Assembly: GCA_903860855.1 (NCBI GenBank)
Contig: CAIOSF010000069.1
Span: 1-5,332 of the forward strand
Length of the DNA stretch: 5,332 nucleotides
Source: an uncultured Alphaproteobacteria bacterium
GTDB lineage: Bacteria; Pseudomonadota; Alphaproteobacteria; Rickettsiales; Midichloriaceae
Direction: 5' to 3'
A model generated the notes under the pieces. The model did not search any database. It was not told where the DNA came from and saw only the letters and a program-made list of their open reading frames with translations. Shown piece by piece: positions 1-5,332 of this stretch. A program made the translations under genes and the position numbers. How positions within the stretch are numbered: the stretch's first letter is position 1; each line of letters opens with the position of its first letter.

Positions 1-107
1 AGGAAGAATTTTCTGATCTTGGTATTGAAATAGCAAATAATGAGACGGATAACCTGAAAACTGTTGGGCAAATCATTCAGTATATTAAGTCATTTGCTGA
101 TAAGTAA
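1..107 (+). CDS. Acyl carrier protein-like protein, C-terminal fragment
   Basis: This is the 3' end of a gene that begins before the window. The open frame runs from position 3 to a TAA at 105-107 and gives 34 residues. They read EEFSDLGIEI, then an acidic/Asn stretch, then LKTVGQIIQYIKS. This matches the end of acyl carrier proteins: the 'EEEF-IEI' segment after helix II, an acidic loop, and the 'TVGD-hhxYI' helix. Such proteins carry acyl intermediates on a phosphopantetheine attached to a Ser of a DSL motif, which here would lie upstream of the window. The loop is Asn-rich (IANNETDN) rather than the usual IPDEEAE, so it may be a divergent or specialised ACP rather than the housekeeping AcpP. 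No fabF follows, although fabF is the usual neighbour of acpP. The family call rests on only 34 residues. Confidence 0.68.
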   Translation, partial: EEFSDLGIEIANNETDNLKTVGQIIQYIKSFADK

Positions 108-204
108 AGGTGCCAGTTTCTGCTTTGCCTTTGACTCGTCCATTCCATGTGGCAAATTGGTATAAAAAGAGAGACGATATTTATCATCTTCAAAACCAAA
201 TACC

Positions 205-260
205 GTCATCCTGAAATGCAATAGACAAACAAAGTGTAAGTCAAACAAGTTCGGGGTGAC
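205..260. repeat. Imperfect inverted repeat in the ACP / 529-aa gene gap
   Basis: The left arm at 205-215 (GTCATCCTGAA) and the right arm at 250-260 (TTCGGGGTGAC) are inverted copies with two differences, separated by 34 nt. The arms resemble the 'GTCATCC...GGATGAC' ends of short dispersed intergenic palindromes common in AT-rich proteobacterial genomes. The element lies between the + strand ACP end and the convergent end of the 529-residue gene, so it could also act as a transcription barrier. No T-run follows either arm, so an intrinsic terminator is not well supported. Whether it is dispersed cannot be judged from one copy. Confidence 0.45.
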
Positions 261-313
261 TAATCGATTCTATATAAATTCCTTGACACTGTATATTCGA
301 CTAACCAGCGAAT

Positions 314-1903
314 CTACATTTCTATTGCGTTTGCATTACGGTTAGTAATCAGGTTCACAAAATTAAATGCCTCCCTTGCTTTTGGTTCTACCAGAGCATC
401 TAATGCTGGTCGTGTAATATGGCCTAGAACATTCTGCTGAAAGTCCAACAGACCAGCACCAACAGCCTGTCTTGCATTATCACCAATACCTAATAGTTCC
501 GAAGCAAATATCTTGATTCTTCTGCATAGGTAGGCAAGGCAATTGATCACAGTATTAATAATACCTATATTACATACTGGTGCATTGCGTCTACGAAGCT
601 CATTACTCACATCTATTGAGAGTGTAGCGATATCCTGTCTCATATTGTCTGGTATGAGAGCAGCGGCGCTATCACCATCGTTTTGATGGTTCCCATAACG
701 TAATCTATGGGACCTAGCTTCTATACCATCAGCTATCATATTAACCAAATCACGATTAGCTTGACCATGTGATGATATTAGTCTATGAAACGGACCGTTA
801 GCTGCTAATGGCTGATGATGCACAGGTGGATTTACAACGTGTATTGGCGCTATCACGTCATGCGGTATTGCTTGGGGGGGCATCTGGAATGGTAGTTGCA
901 GAGCAGCGGCAAAGTTATGAGCAATTGATGGAGGAAGGTTGTTTAGTCGAAAAGCGGCGACTTCTTGCTGAATAATTTGTTGTTGGATCCCACTCAATAC
1001 GAGAGAAGAATGACCTGTCTTTGTTGTTAATATTATATCTGCTGGACCAGGATTCTGATTGCTATAGATAACATTGTAGGTGTTATTGAAGAACGATTGA
1101 GTTTCTAGCTTAAGGCCAAGTTTATTGGCAAAAGCCATCCTTTCTAGATCAATAGTTGAATGTGTGCTTAATGATAATAGATGATTTATGACGCTAACAC
1201 CATCGCCAATACCTGCCATAGCTGCTTCGCCGTCAACAAACCCCCCGTTTATACCATTCATGCCAAAATCCTCTATCACATCAGAAGCCCCTTCCATTAT
1301 TATAAAGCTGGCCAGTGCAGACAGCCCCAAGCTCAGTAGTGACGGTACTGGCGCTAACTGGGCGCTAAAGTCTCCATTAGCAATAGAGACTAGTTCTATT
1401 ACTGTAATCTGATCATCACGTATGCGGGCGATGATATCTGTGATGCTACCAGCTTGAGGTGTAAAATTCAATTGGCGGAAGTTTATTGTAGCCTGATTAA
1501 CGCCATCATGAGCGCAATTAAAGTTATTAAATCGACCAATTGCGACTGTAAGTTGATTAAGCATTGCTCTACCACCATCGACATCACCAGATTTAATTCT
1601 GGTGGCCGCCTCGATCAATGTCCCCCACATCAACGACCTTTTACCGCAGTTCTGATCGCCTCTTATTGCGACTCTCATTTTTTGATCGGTATTGGTAGCA
1701 TTGTGCCAATTTATAAGGTTTTGGTTATTATTCAGCCAACCTAGATTATTTGCGTTTACATCCCCCCAAGGTCGATCATCTTTAACTATGCCCGGGAAAA
1801 CATCCCACAAAGTATTCGACACTTGTTGGTTATTTAAACGGCCTTGCATACCTTGTCTTATGCGGCCTAGAACTTGTTGGTTATTGTTTTCGATGTTTTG
1901 CAT
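314..1903 (-). CDS. Hypothetical 529-aa Asn/Gln-rich protein, no recognised family
   Basis: I do not recognise this protein. It has no signal peptide. The N-terminus is rich in Asn and Gln (residues 1-70). Residues 76-93 read MRVAIRGDQNCGKRSLMW: a short beta-strand then a near-Walker-A loop (GxxxxGK), but with Arg89 where Ser/Thr normally binds Mg-nucleotide and Ser at 90. I see no DxxG or NKxD motif downstream. Residues 185-205 are hydrophobic (SLLSLGLSALASFIIM) and could be a buried helix or one membrane segment. Residues 338-380 are rich in Pro and His. A second apolar segment lies at 445-472 and includes Cys444, Cys455 and Cys460. The ATG at 1903 was chosen because it is the first in the frame; no clear Shine-Dalgarno precedes it. 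A weak -10 (TATAAG, complement of 1955-1960) is possible, as is read-through from the BON gene 155 nt upstream. A secreted effector is conceivable but is inference only. The long uninterrupted frame supports a real gene. Confidence 0.8.
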   Translation of the reverse strand: MQNIENNNQQVLGRIRQGMQGRLNNQQVSNTLWDVFPGIVKDDRPWGDVNANNLGWLNNNQNLINWHNATNTDQKMRVAIRGDQNCGKRSLMWGTLIEAATRIKSGDVDGGRAMLNQLTVAIGRFNNFNCAHDGVNQATINFRQLNFTPQAGSITDIIARIRDDQITVIELVSIANGDFSAQLAPVPSLLSLGLSALASFIIMEGASDVIEDFGMNGINGGFVDGEAAMAGIGDGVSVINHLLSLSTHSTIDLERMAFANKLGLKLETQSFFNNTYNVIYSNQNPGPADIILTTKTGHSSLVLSGIQQQIIQQEVAAFRLNNLPPSIAHNFAAALQLPFQMPPQAIPHDVIAPIHVVNPPVHHQPLAANGPFHRLISSHGQANRDLVNMIADGIEARSHRLRYGNHQNDGDSAAALIPDNMRQDIATLSIDVSNELRRRNAPVCNIGIINTVINCLAYLCRRIKIFASELLGIGDNARQAVGAGLLDFQQNVLGHITRPALDALVEPKAREAFNFVNLITNRNANAIEM

Positions 1904-2058
1904 GATTTCGTTAAATAAAATATGTTTTGATTGATATAAGCCAATGCTAAACGACTTATATTAAAATCATGTGAATCATTCCATATCTTTAACAAATATA
2001 ACCTAACAAGCTGCTATTTTACATGTTATTGCCATTGTAGTTTATATACATTATAGGT

Positions 2059-2679
2059 TTATAACCTACCCCATCTCCGTGGATCATCCTTCAGAATAAC
2101 ATGGCTTATAACCTTTGAGACACCACCAATACCTGATGTAATCAATAAAGCTTTATCCAACTCCACCTTGCTTTGCGCTATGCCAAGTAGATATACCACT
2201 GAATGATTAACATCAACCACGTAGTTGCTTGACATGAAATTTTTCTCCAGCAAGAATTTGGTGCGGATCTCATTTGCAATCCAGACATCTTTGGTGCTAT
2301 CAAGCAATTTTCTCGAAGCAATCTGGATCTCGTTTATTACCTCATGGACGCCTCTCACACTCCAAGCTATTCTGATAGCATCATCTATATATTTCTGCTC
2401 TGACACACTACCAGTAAGCAAGGCCCTCCCCTCGAACACATTGACATTGATAGCTCCAAAGGCTTTATACCAATCAACTTGAGATAACTCATAGCGAATA
2501 CGATTAGCTATCGTTTTATCATCGACTATACTACCCATTGAACGCTCATCAGTCGCTACCATACCAGTCGTTGCAACCGAAAGAGGAGCGACAACGGCAC
2601 ATCCGTTCAGAAAAAAGCAGGCTGCCAATAAGGCTGAAACAATAGGGATTTTATATGGAATTATCTCTGACTTGGTCAT
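2059..2679 (-). CDS. BON-domain outer-membrane lipoprotein (DolP/OsmY-like)
   Basis: The product is a 206-residue periplasm-facing lipoprotein with two BON domains. From the start chosen at 2679 it opens MTKSEIIPYK, followed by a hydrophobic stretch and a lipobox LNGC with the lipidated Cys at residue 27. Lipoprotein signal peptidase would cut before this Cys. A linker with DERSMGSIVDD follows, typical of this family just before the first domain. BON1 spans about residues 52-120 (core GRALLTGSV) and BON2 about 131-197 (core SVVYLLGIA). Length and architecture match E. coli DolP (191 residues, two BON domains), which binds anionic phospholipid and helps keep the outer membrane intact. The function here is inferred from that family. 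The frame stays open upstream to a TTG at 2829 and an ATG at 2694. I prefer 2679 because it puts the signal peptide at the N-terminus and has a weak GGA ribosome site five bases before it. 2694 is the alternative. Confidence 0.85.
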   Translation of the reverse strand: MTKSEIIPYKIPIVSALLAACFFLNGCAVVAPLSVATTGMVATDERSMGSIVDDKTIANRIRYELSQVDWYKAFGAINVNVFEGRALLTGSVSEQKYIDDAIRIAWSVRGVHEVINEIQIASRKLLDSTKDVWIANEIRTKFLLEKNFMSSNYVVDVNHSVVYLLGIAQSKVELDKALLITSGIGGVSKVISHVILKDDPRRWGRL

Positions 2680-2831
2680 TTTGTTCCGTGTCATAATTTT
2701 GCCATGGGCAAAGAATCTCAGTTTATCTGAAGAAAGATACATATTAATGAGGAAATATTGTCTATAACACAAGATCCTAAAGAGAAATTCTCGATTGAGC
2801 AAGGTTTCTTTAGTTGTTATTTCCTTCAAAA

Positions 2832-2843
2832 CCTGAGCTCAGG
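2832..2843. promoter_or_regulatory. 12-bp perfect palindrome, possible operator
   Basis: CCTGAGCTCAGG is its own reverse complement. It lies in the divergent intergenic region, about 150 nt upstream of the preferred BON start, a reasonable place for a dimeric repressor site. There is no second copy nearby and no known regulator matches it by eye, so chance cannot be excluded. Confidence 0.2.
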
Positions 2844-3122
2844 GCCTTGCTGTGATATTTTTCTTCATGTTGAGTGAAGTGGTTCTCTGAAAACTTTATA
2901 ACTCAACGCCTTTAGATACGGCAAATCAATTTCTTTATCCAAAACTAGGGTTATTTACACCAAGTTCTGCTTTTAACTAACTATTAAATGCAAAGAGCAG
3001 CTTGCAATGTCTTACTATTTTTCATTAGGATCATTAATAGTAGGAGTATGTCATGAATTAATATTATAACTTTCTAAGTTTGCGCTTGGTACTTTGGCCA
3101 GCCGATCATTTGTCCACTAAAT

Positions 3123-3150
3123 ATGACATCCACAGTCTACTGATTAATAT
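3123..3150 (+). promoter_or_regulatory. Putative sigma70 promoter of the glucanase gene
   Basis: The -35 ATGACA (3123-3128) matches TTGACA at 5 of 6 positions. A 16-nt spacer leads to the -10 TAATAT (3145-3150), which matches TATAAT at 4 of 6. Transcription would begin near 3157, giving a leader of about 24 nt that still includes the ribosome site. AT-rich DNA gives many chance -10 matches, so this is a candidate only. Confidence 0.4.
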
Positions 3151-3169
3151 TTCATCAAATTCATAAAAC

Positions 3170-3173
3170 GAGG
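3170..3173 (+). promoter_or_regulatory. Ribosome binding site of the glucanase gene
   Basis: GAGG lies seven T residues before the ATG at 3181. This standard Shine-Dalgarno core and spacing fixes the start of the N-terminal glucanase fragment. The second fragment at 3546 has no comparable site. Confidence 0.65.
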
Positions 3174-3180
3174 TTTTTTT

Positions 3181-3525
3181 ATGATCAATCATAAATCGTC
3201 GGTATCGTCTCTTAGTACAAGCGGTCTTACAGACGACCCAAAATTGCCAGTCTTGTTAACTAATAAAAGCGGTCTTAACGATGACCGTATATTTATAACA
3301 ATCAAGGGCAAGATAGCGACAGATCCTACTAAACCAACTGTATTACAAGAATGTTTCGCAAAATTTGATCCAACAACGAACACTTGGACTTATGATCCGG
3401 TAACCCAAAGCACCAATTCTAAAGATTATACTTACTCATTATTAGACCTAGCATCTCAAGCCCAAGATGGAGGGTATGCCATTAATCTTGTCTACATAGC
3501 TTCGGACGGGTCTTCGTCTCAGTAG
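3181..3525 (+). CDS. GH64/thaumatin-like beta-1,3-glucanase, N-terminal fragment (frameshifted gene)
   Basis: This is the first 114 codons of a broken glucanase gene, with a good ribosome site before the ATG. Residues 23-43 (LPVLLTNKSG, then a strand RIFITIKG) resemble the opening beta-strands of the thaumatin-like barrel of family GH64. The frame is glucanase-like to about residue 107 (NLVYIAS). It then runs out through DGSSSQ to a TAG at 3523-3525, while homology resumes in the -1 frame with GRVFVSVDNPVRF from 3504. No signal peptide precedes the barrel: the first 22 residues are polar, Ser-rich and lack a hydrophobic core. An 11-nt exact direct repeat (3219-3229 and 3267-3277) encodes two copies of an SGL(T/N)DD motif 16 codons apart. 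Alone, this fragment is too short to be an enzyme. It is either the 5' part of a pseudogene or part of a frameshift-dependent product. Confidence 0.7.
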   Translation: MINHKSSVSSLSTSGLTDDPKLPVLLTNKSGLNDDRIFITIKGKIATDPTKPTVLQECFAKFDPTTNTWTYDPVTQSTNSKDYTYSLLDLASQAQDGGYAINLVYIASDGSSSQ

Positions 3526-3545
3526 ATAACCCAGTAAGATTTGAT

Positions 3546-5000
3546 ATGCAAAAAGCTGCAGATGGTAGTGTGGCAATAATAGAACCGGATATCTTCAAAA
3601 CTACCGACCCAAACTATTATGTTCTATATGATAAAGCAGAATTCTCGTTTAATGATGGTGGGTTATGGGCAGACCTAACCGCTGTGGACTTCTGGTCTCT
3701 GCCGTTGGCGATGCATGTTAACAATAATCCAGGCGGGATTGCATATGCTGGACCTAAAGATGCAACTCTAACCAGAGAAAAAATTATCTCTAACTTGCAT
3801 AATGATTTCAATACTTATACTCAAGGAAAGAATTCTACCGTTATAGGCAACTGGGAAGGGTTATTTTTAAACTATACTTCGCCCCAAACAGCTTCAGATC
3901 CTACCGAAAATACAATGCTACGCGTTGTTGCTCCAGCTAAAGCCATGCTGCGAGCTGATAAGGCGCTACAATTTCCTCAAGACTATCTTGGACCATACAT
4001 AGATATTATATGGAATTTTTATAAGCAACCTGGTAATGCACTTCAAGTAGACTGTAGCGAACTAGTAGGAGATGATGTATTTCAGAGTCAGTATCAGGCT
4101 ACTCATGGAGGAAAGGCTTTCCAGAGCACCTATTCCATCTTTACAGGTAGTGTAAACAATAATGGGGATTTTGTTTTTACCAATAAAAATCCCACTCCCG
4201 ACAGCATAACCATCACTAAACCTATTTCTAATAGTTCTTCTATTAATGATAGCGTATCTTCTGTTACCTCAAATGGTACTACTATTGCTGTGCCATTTTT
4301 TGCAGGGACACTAACTACAACGAATTACCCACCGAACATAGCTCCTGCAAACCACACAATCGATGCTGTGATTGCGAGAGATATGTGCGCAGCTTTCGAT
4401 GTTGATCTATTAGGGAAGCCTAATATAGCACCTCTTAGTAAGACTTACTTTTCCAATGCTAATAAGCAAGGCTTATTTTTCCAGGATAACCCTTTATATA
4501 CAGGAGTTAGGGTTCCATATGATGTATATTCTAGAGCTATCCACAATGAAATGATTACATATGCATTTGCTTACGACGATATATTAGGTCAGGATGGCAC
4601 TATATCTGGAATAGGTCTTGGTACCCTTTATATCGACATAGGTAATTTGAGCGGCACTAATATACCAAATTTGCATCCAAATGATGGAATAAAATATAAT
4701 GTTAGTTTCGTGATGGGAGTAACTGAAGATAATGAGATCTACGATGCTAATTATAATGGCACTAAGATTACGAGCAATACAAGATTAACTGGCGTTATTT
4801 CTCCTCTAAATATAGGCTATCATAGCGCAGGGGCTGCACAATCAGCGGGTTATGATGAAACCATGTCAATCAGTCTTGATCCTCTGTATTTTGACTTTAG
4901 TGATTACACTAAAGAGATAGATGGAGTGATATTTAGTAGCGTTGATGGTTACAATATTGGCGTTATAATACCAGCTCCTCCCCCAGATTACATGGGGTAG
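3546..5000 (+). CDS. GH64/thaumatin-like beta-1,3-glucanase, main fragment
   Basis: This part carries most of the glycoside hydrolase family 64 domain, which in characterised members cleaves beta-1,3-glucan (laminarin, curdlan and similar polymers). Counting from the ATG at 3546, residues 21-58 contain DPNYYVLYDKAEFSF and NDGGLWADLTAVDFWSLPL, the most diagnostic GH64 block. YIDIIWNFYK (151-160) and GDFVF (207-211) match the central region. RDMCAAF (278-284), HNEMITYAFAYDD (333-345) and TLYIDIG (360-366) match the C-terminal part of the domain. A Ser/Asn-rich insert lies at about 225-247, and about 110 extra residues follow the domain. The homologous frame extends upstream of the ATG to at least 3504 (GRVFVSVDNPVRF), so the ATG is probably not the ancestral start, and no ribosome site precedes it. 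The repaired protein would be about 606 residues. The catalytic acids cannot be assigned without an alignment. A plausible substrate is host or algal glucan; that is inference. Confidence 0.85.
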   Translation: MQKAADGSVAIIEPDIFKTTDPNYYVLYDKAEFSFNDGGLWADLTAVDFWSLPLAMHVNNNPGGIAYAGPKDATLTREKIISNLHNDFNTYTQGKNSTVIGNWEGLFLNYTSPQTASDPTENTMLRVVAPAKAMLRADKALQFPQDYLGPYIDIIWNFYKQPGNALQVDCSELVGDDVFQSQYQATHGGKAFQSTYSIFTGSVNNNGDFVFTNKNPTPDSITITKPISNSSSINDSVSSVTSNGTTIAVPFFAGTLTTTNYPPNIAPANHTIDAVIARDMCAAFDVDLLGKPNIAPLSKTYFSNANKQGLFFQDNPLYTGVRVPYDVYSRAIHNEMITYAFAYDDILGQDGTISGIGLGTLYIDIGNLSGTNIPNLHPNDGIKYNVSFVMGVTEDNEIYDANYNGTKITSNTRLTGVISPLNIGYHSAGAAQSAGYDETMSISLDPLYFDFSDYTKEIDGVIFSSVDGYNIGVIIPAPPPDYMG

Positions 5001-5049
5001 CCAATGATATGTTCCCGAGAATAACTGCGTTAAAAGCTGATTGGCGTTG

Positions 5050-5076
5050 CCGAGAGACAGGTTTTCCTGTCTTCGG
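5050..5076. terminator. Hairpin between convergent genes, possible terminator
   Basis: The arms at 5050-5061 (CCGAGAGACAGG) and 5066-5076 (CCTGTCTTCGG) pair over 11 bp with one bulged base around a TTTT loop. The hairpin lies 50 nt after the glucanase stop and 50 nt beyond the end of the convergent minus-strand gene, where a bidirectional terminator would be expected. Neither side has a T-run, so it may be a weak terminator or a 3'-end stabilising structure. Confidence 0.5.
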
Positions 5077-5126
5077 TCATTAGCTCAGTTAAATTCTGGA
5101 ATCTGGAATTATGATCATTTATAATG

Positions 5127-5332
5127 CTAGCCCATGAATTTAACAATTGTAATCACAATACCTATGGAGGTGGTTACTCGGGCGATAAACATACCAACAA
5201 TCCATTTAATGACTTTGGTTTTACTTTTTTCTATCCTGCCGTCAAGTCTTTCTTCCATTGTCCCCATATCTTTTCTCAAACCATGTTCCATGGTAGTCAT
5301 ATCCTTGCTCAAACCATCGATTTTGCCATCAA
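5127..5332 (-). CDS. Small coiled-coil protein with C-terminal membrane segment, 5' end missing
   Basis: The frame is open to the right edge of the window and ends at a TAG at 5127-5129. An internal TTG at 5312 could serve as a start, but the reading continues upstream with DGKIDG, the same kind of sequence, so the gene most likely begins outside the window. The visible 68 residues are first hydrophilic and helical. Two 11-residue repeats, GLSKDMTTMEH and GLRKDMGTMEE, are followed by RLDGRIEKSK. A single hydrophobic segment then runs from VIKWIVGMFIARV to GIVITIVKF near the C-terminus. This resembles the many short bacterial proteins with 'LDxRIE'-type coiled coils anchored by one C-terminal membrane helix (DUF1640/Bdr-like in style). 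Their function is largely unknown. No specific family is claimed. Confidence 0.65.
   Translation of the reverse strand, partial: DGKIDGLSKDMTTMEHGLRKDMGTMEERLDGRIEKSKTKVIKWIVGMFIARVTTSIGIVITIVKFMG
5250..5315 (-). repeat. Two tandem 33-nt units encoding an 11-residue coiled-coil repeat
   Basis: Units 5283-5315 and 5250-5282 are in frame and identical at 25 of 33 bases and 8 of 11 residues. An 11-residue (hendecad) period is typical of a slightly right-handed coiled coil. Further copies may lie upstream, beyond the window edge. Confidence 0.6.

Larger units (their letters stand above)
2680..3180. other. Divergent intergenic region between BON lipoprotein and glucanase genes
   Basis: This 501-nt stretch has no convincing gene. 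The part nearest the BON gene (2680-2829) stays open in the BON frame on the minus strand, but it would add a non-secretory N-terminus starting at TTG, so it is more likely leader. It contains a 12-bp perfect palindrome (2832-2843), an AGGAG followed by a two-codon ORF (3042-3061), and the promoter and ribosome site of the + strand glucanase gene (3123-3173). I found no strong sigma70 promoter for the minus strand. The best guess is TTGCTC, a 17-nt spacer and TAGGAT, reading leftward between about 2775 and 2803. Confidence 0.5.

Noticed and set aside
147..227. 25-codon + strand ORF (MWQIGIKRE...) after the ACP gene
   Set aside because: No ribosome site, runs into the inverted repeat, and its composition looks random.
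1000..1520. Cysteine-peptidase reading of the 529-aa protein (CAHDG at 130-134 and ADIILTTKTGHSS at 288-300, loosely like NlpC/P60)
   Set aside because: The Cys and His contexts do not match a known NlpC/P60 or papain order, and the spacing is not diagnostic.
1188..1934. Three + strand open frames (1188-1412, 1454-1744, 1692-1934)
   Set aside because: The first two lie inside the 529-residue minus-strand gene and the third overlaps its 5' end. They have no ribosome sites and low-complexity translations, and look like antisense shadows.
2225..2482. + strand open frame opposite the BON domains
   Set aside because: Antisense shadow of a well-supported double-BON protein.
3486..3525. Programmed -1 ribosomal frameshifting in the glucanase
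   Set aside because: No slippery heptamer in the overlap and no obvious downstream pseudoknot by eye. A mutation or sequencing error explains it more simply.
3189..3811. Minus-strand open frames at 3189-3383 and 3617-3811
   Set aside because: They lie opposite the glucanase coding sequence, have no family features and are shorter than the sense frame.
5095..5108. Tandem TCTGGAA repeat (two copies)
   Set aside because: Two 7-bp copies in AT-rich intergenic DNA are easily due to chance, and nothing else supports an element there.

Overview
The window is AT-rich, gene-sparse bacterial DNA from a diderm. One gene has a lipoprotein signal followed by two BON domains, a pattern typical of Proteobacteria. 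The base composition, the long gaps, a large Asn/Gln-rich protein of unknown family and a broken gene would suit a host-associated lineage such as Rickettsiales, Holosporales or Legionellales. That placement is inference; no rRNA or other marker gene is present to settle it.

Layout from left to right. Positions 1-107 (+) hold the C-terminal end of an acyl carrier protein-like gene. A 200-nt gap follows, with an imperfect inverted repeat. Positions 314-1903 (-) encode a 529-residue protein that I cannot assign to a family. Positions 2059-2679 (-) encode a double-BON outer-membrane lipoprotein of the DolP/YraP/OsmY type. About 500 nt without a convincing gene separate it from a divergent gene on the + strand. 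That gene (3181-5000) is a glycoside hydrolase family 64 / thaumatin-like beta-1,3-glucanase split by a -1 frame change near position 3500. After a hairpin at 5050-5076, positions 5127-5332 (-) hold the C-terminal end of a small coiled-coil protein with one membrane segment. Its 5' end lies outside the window.

No shared pathway links these genes. The two minus-strand genes (BON lipoprotein, then the 529-residue protein) lie in the same direction 155 nt apart and could share a transcript. The glucanase is divergent from them and has its own ribosome binding site and a plausible promoter. The observations most worth a second look are the frameshifted glucanase, which lacks a visible signal peptide, and the 529-residue protein, which has a near-P-loop motif but none of the other GTPase motifs. 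I saw no rRNA, tRNA, CRISPR array, transposase or complete mobile element, and no convincing new multi-gene system.
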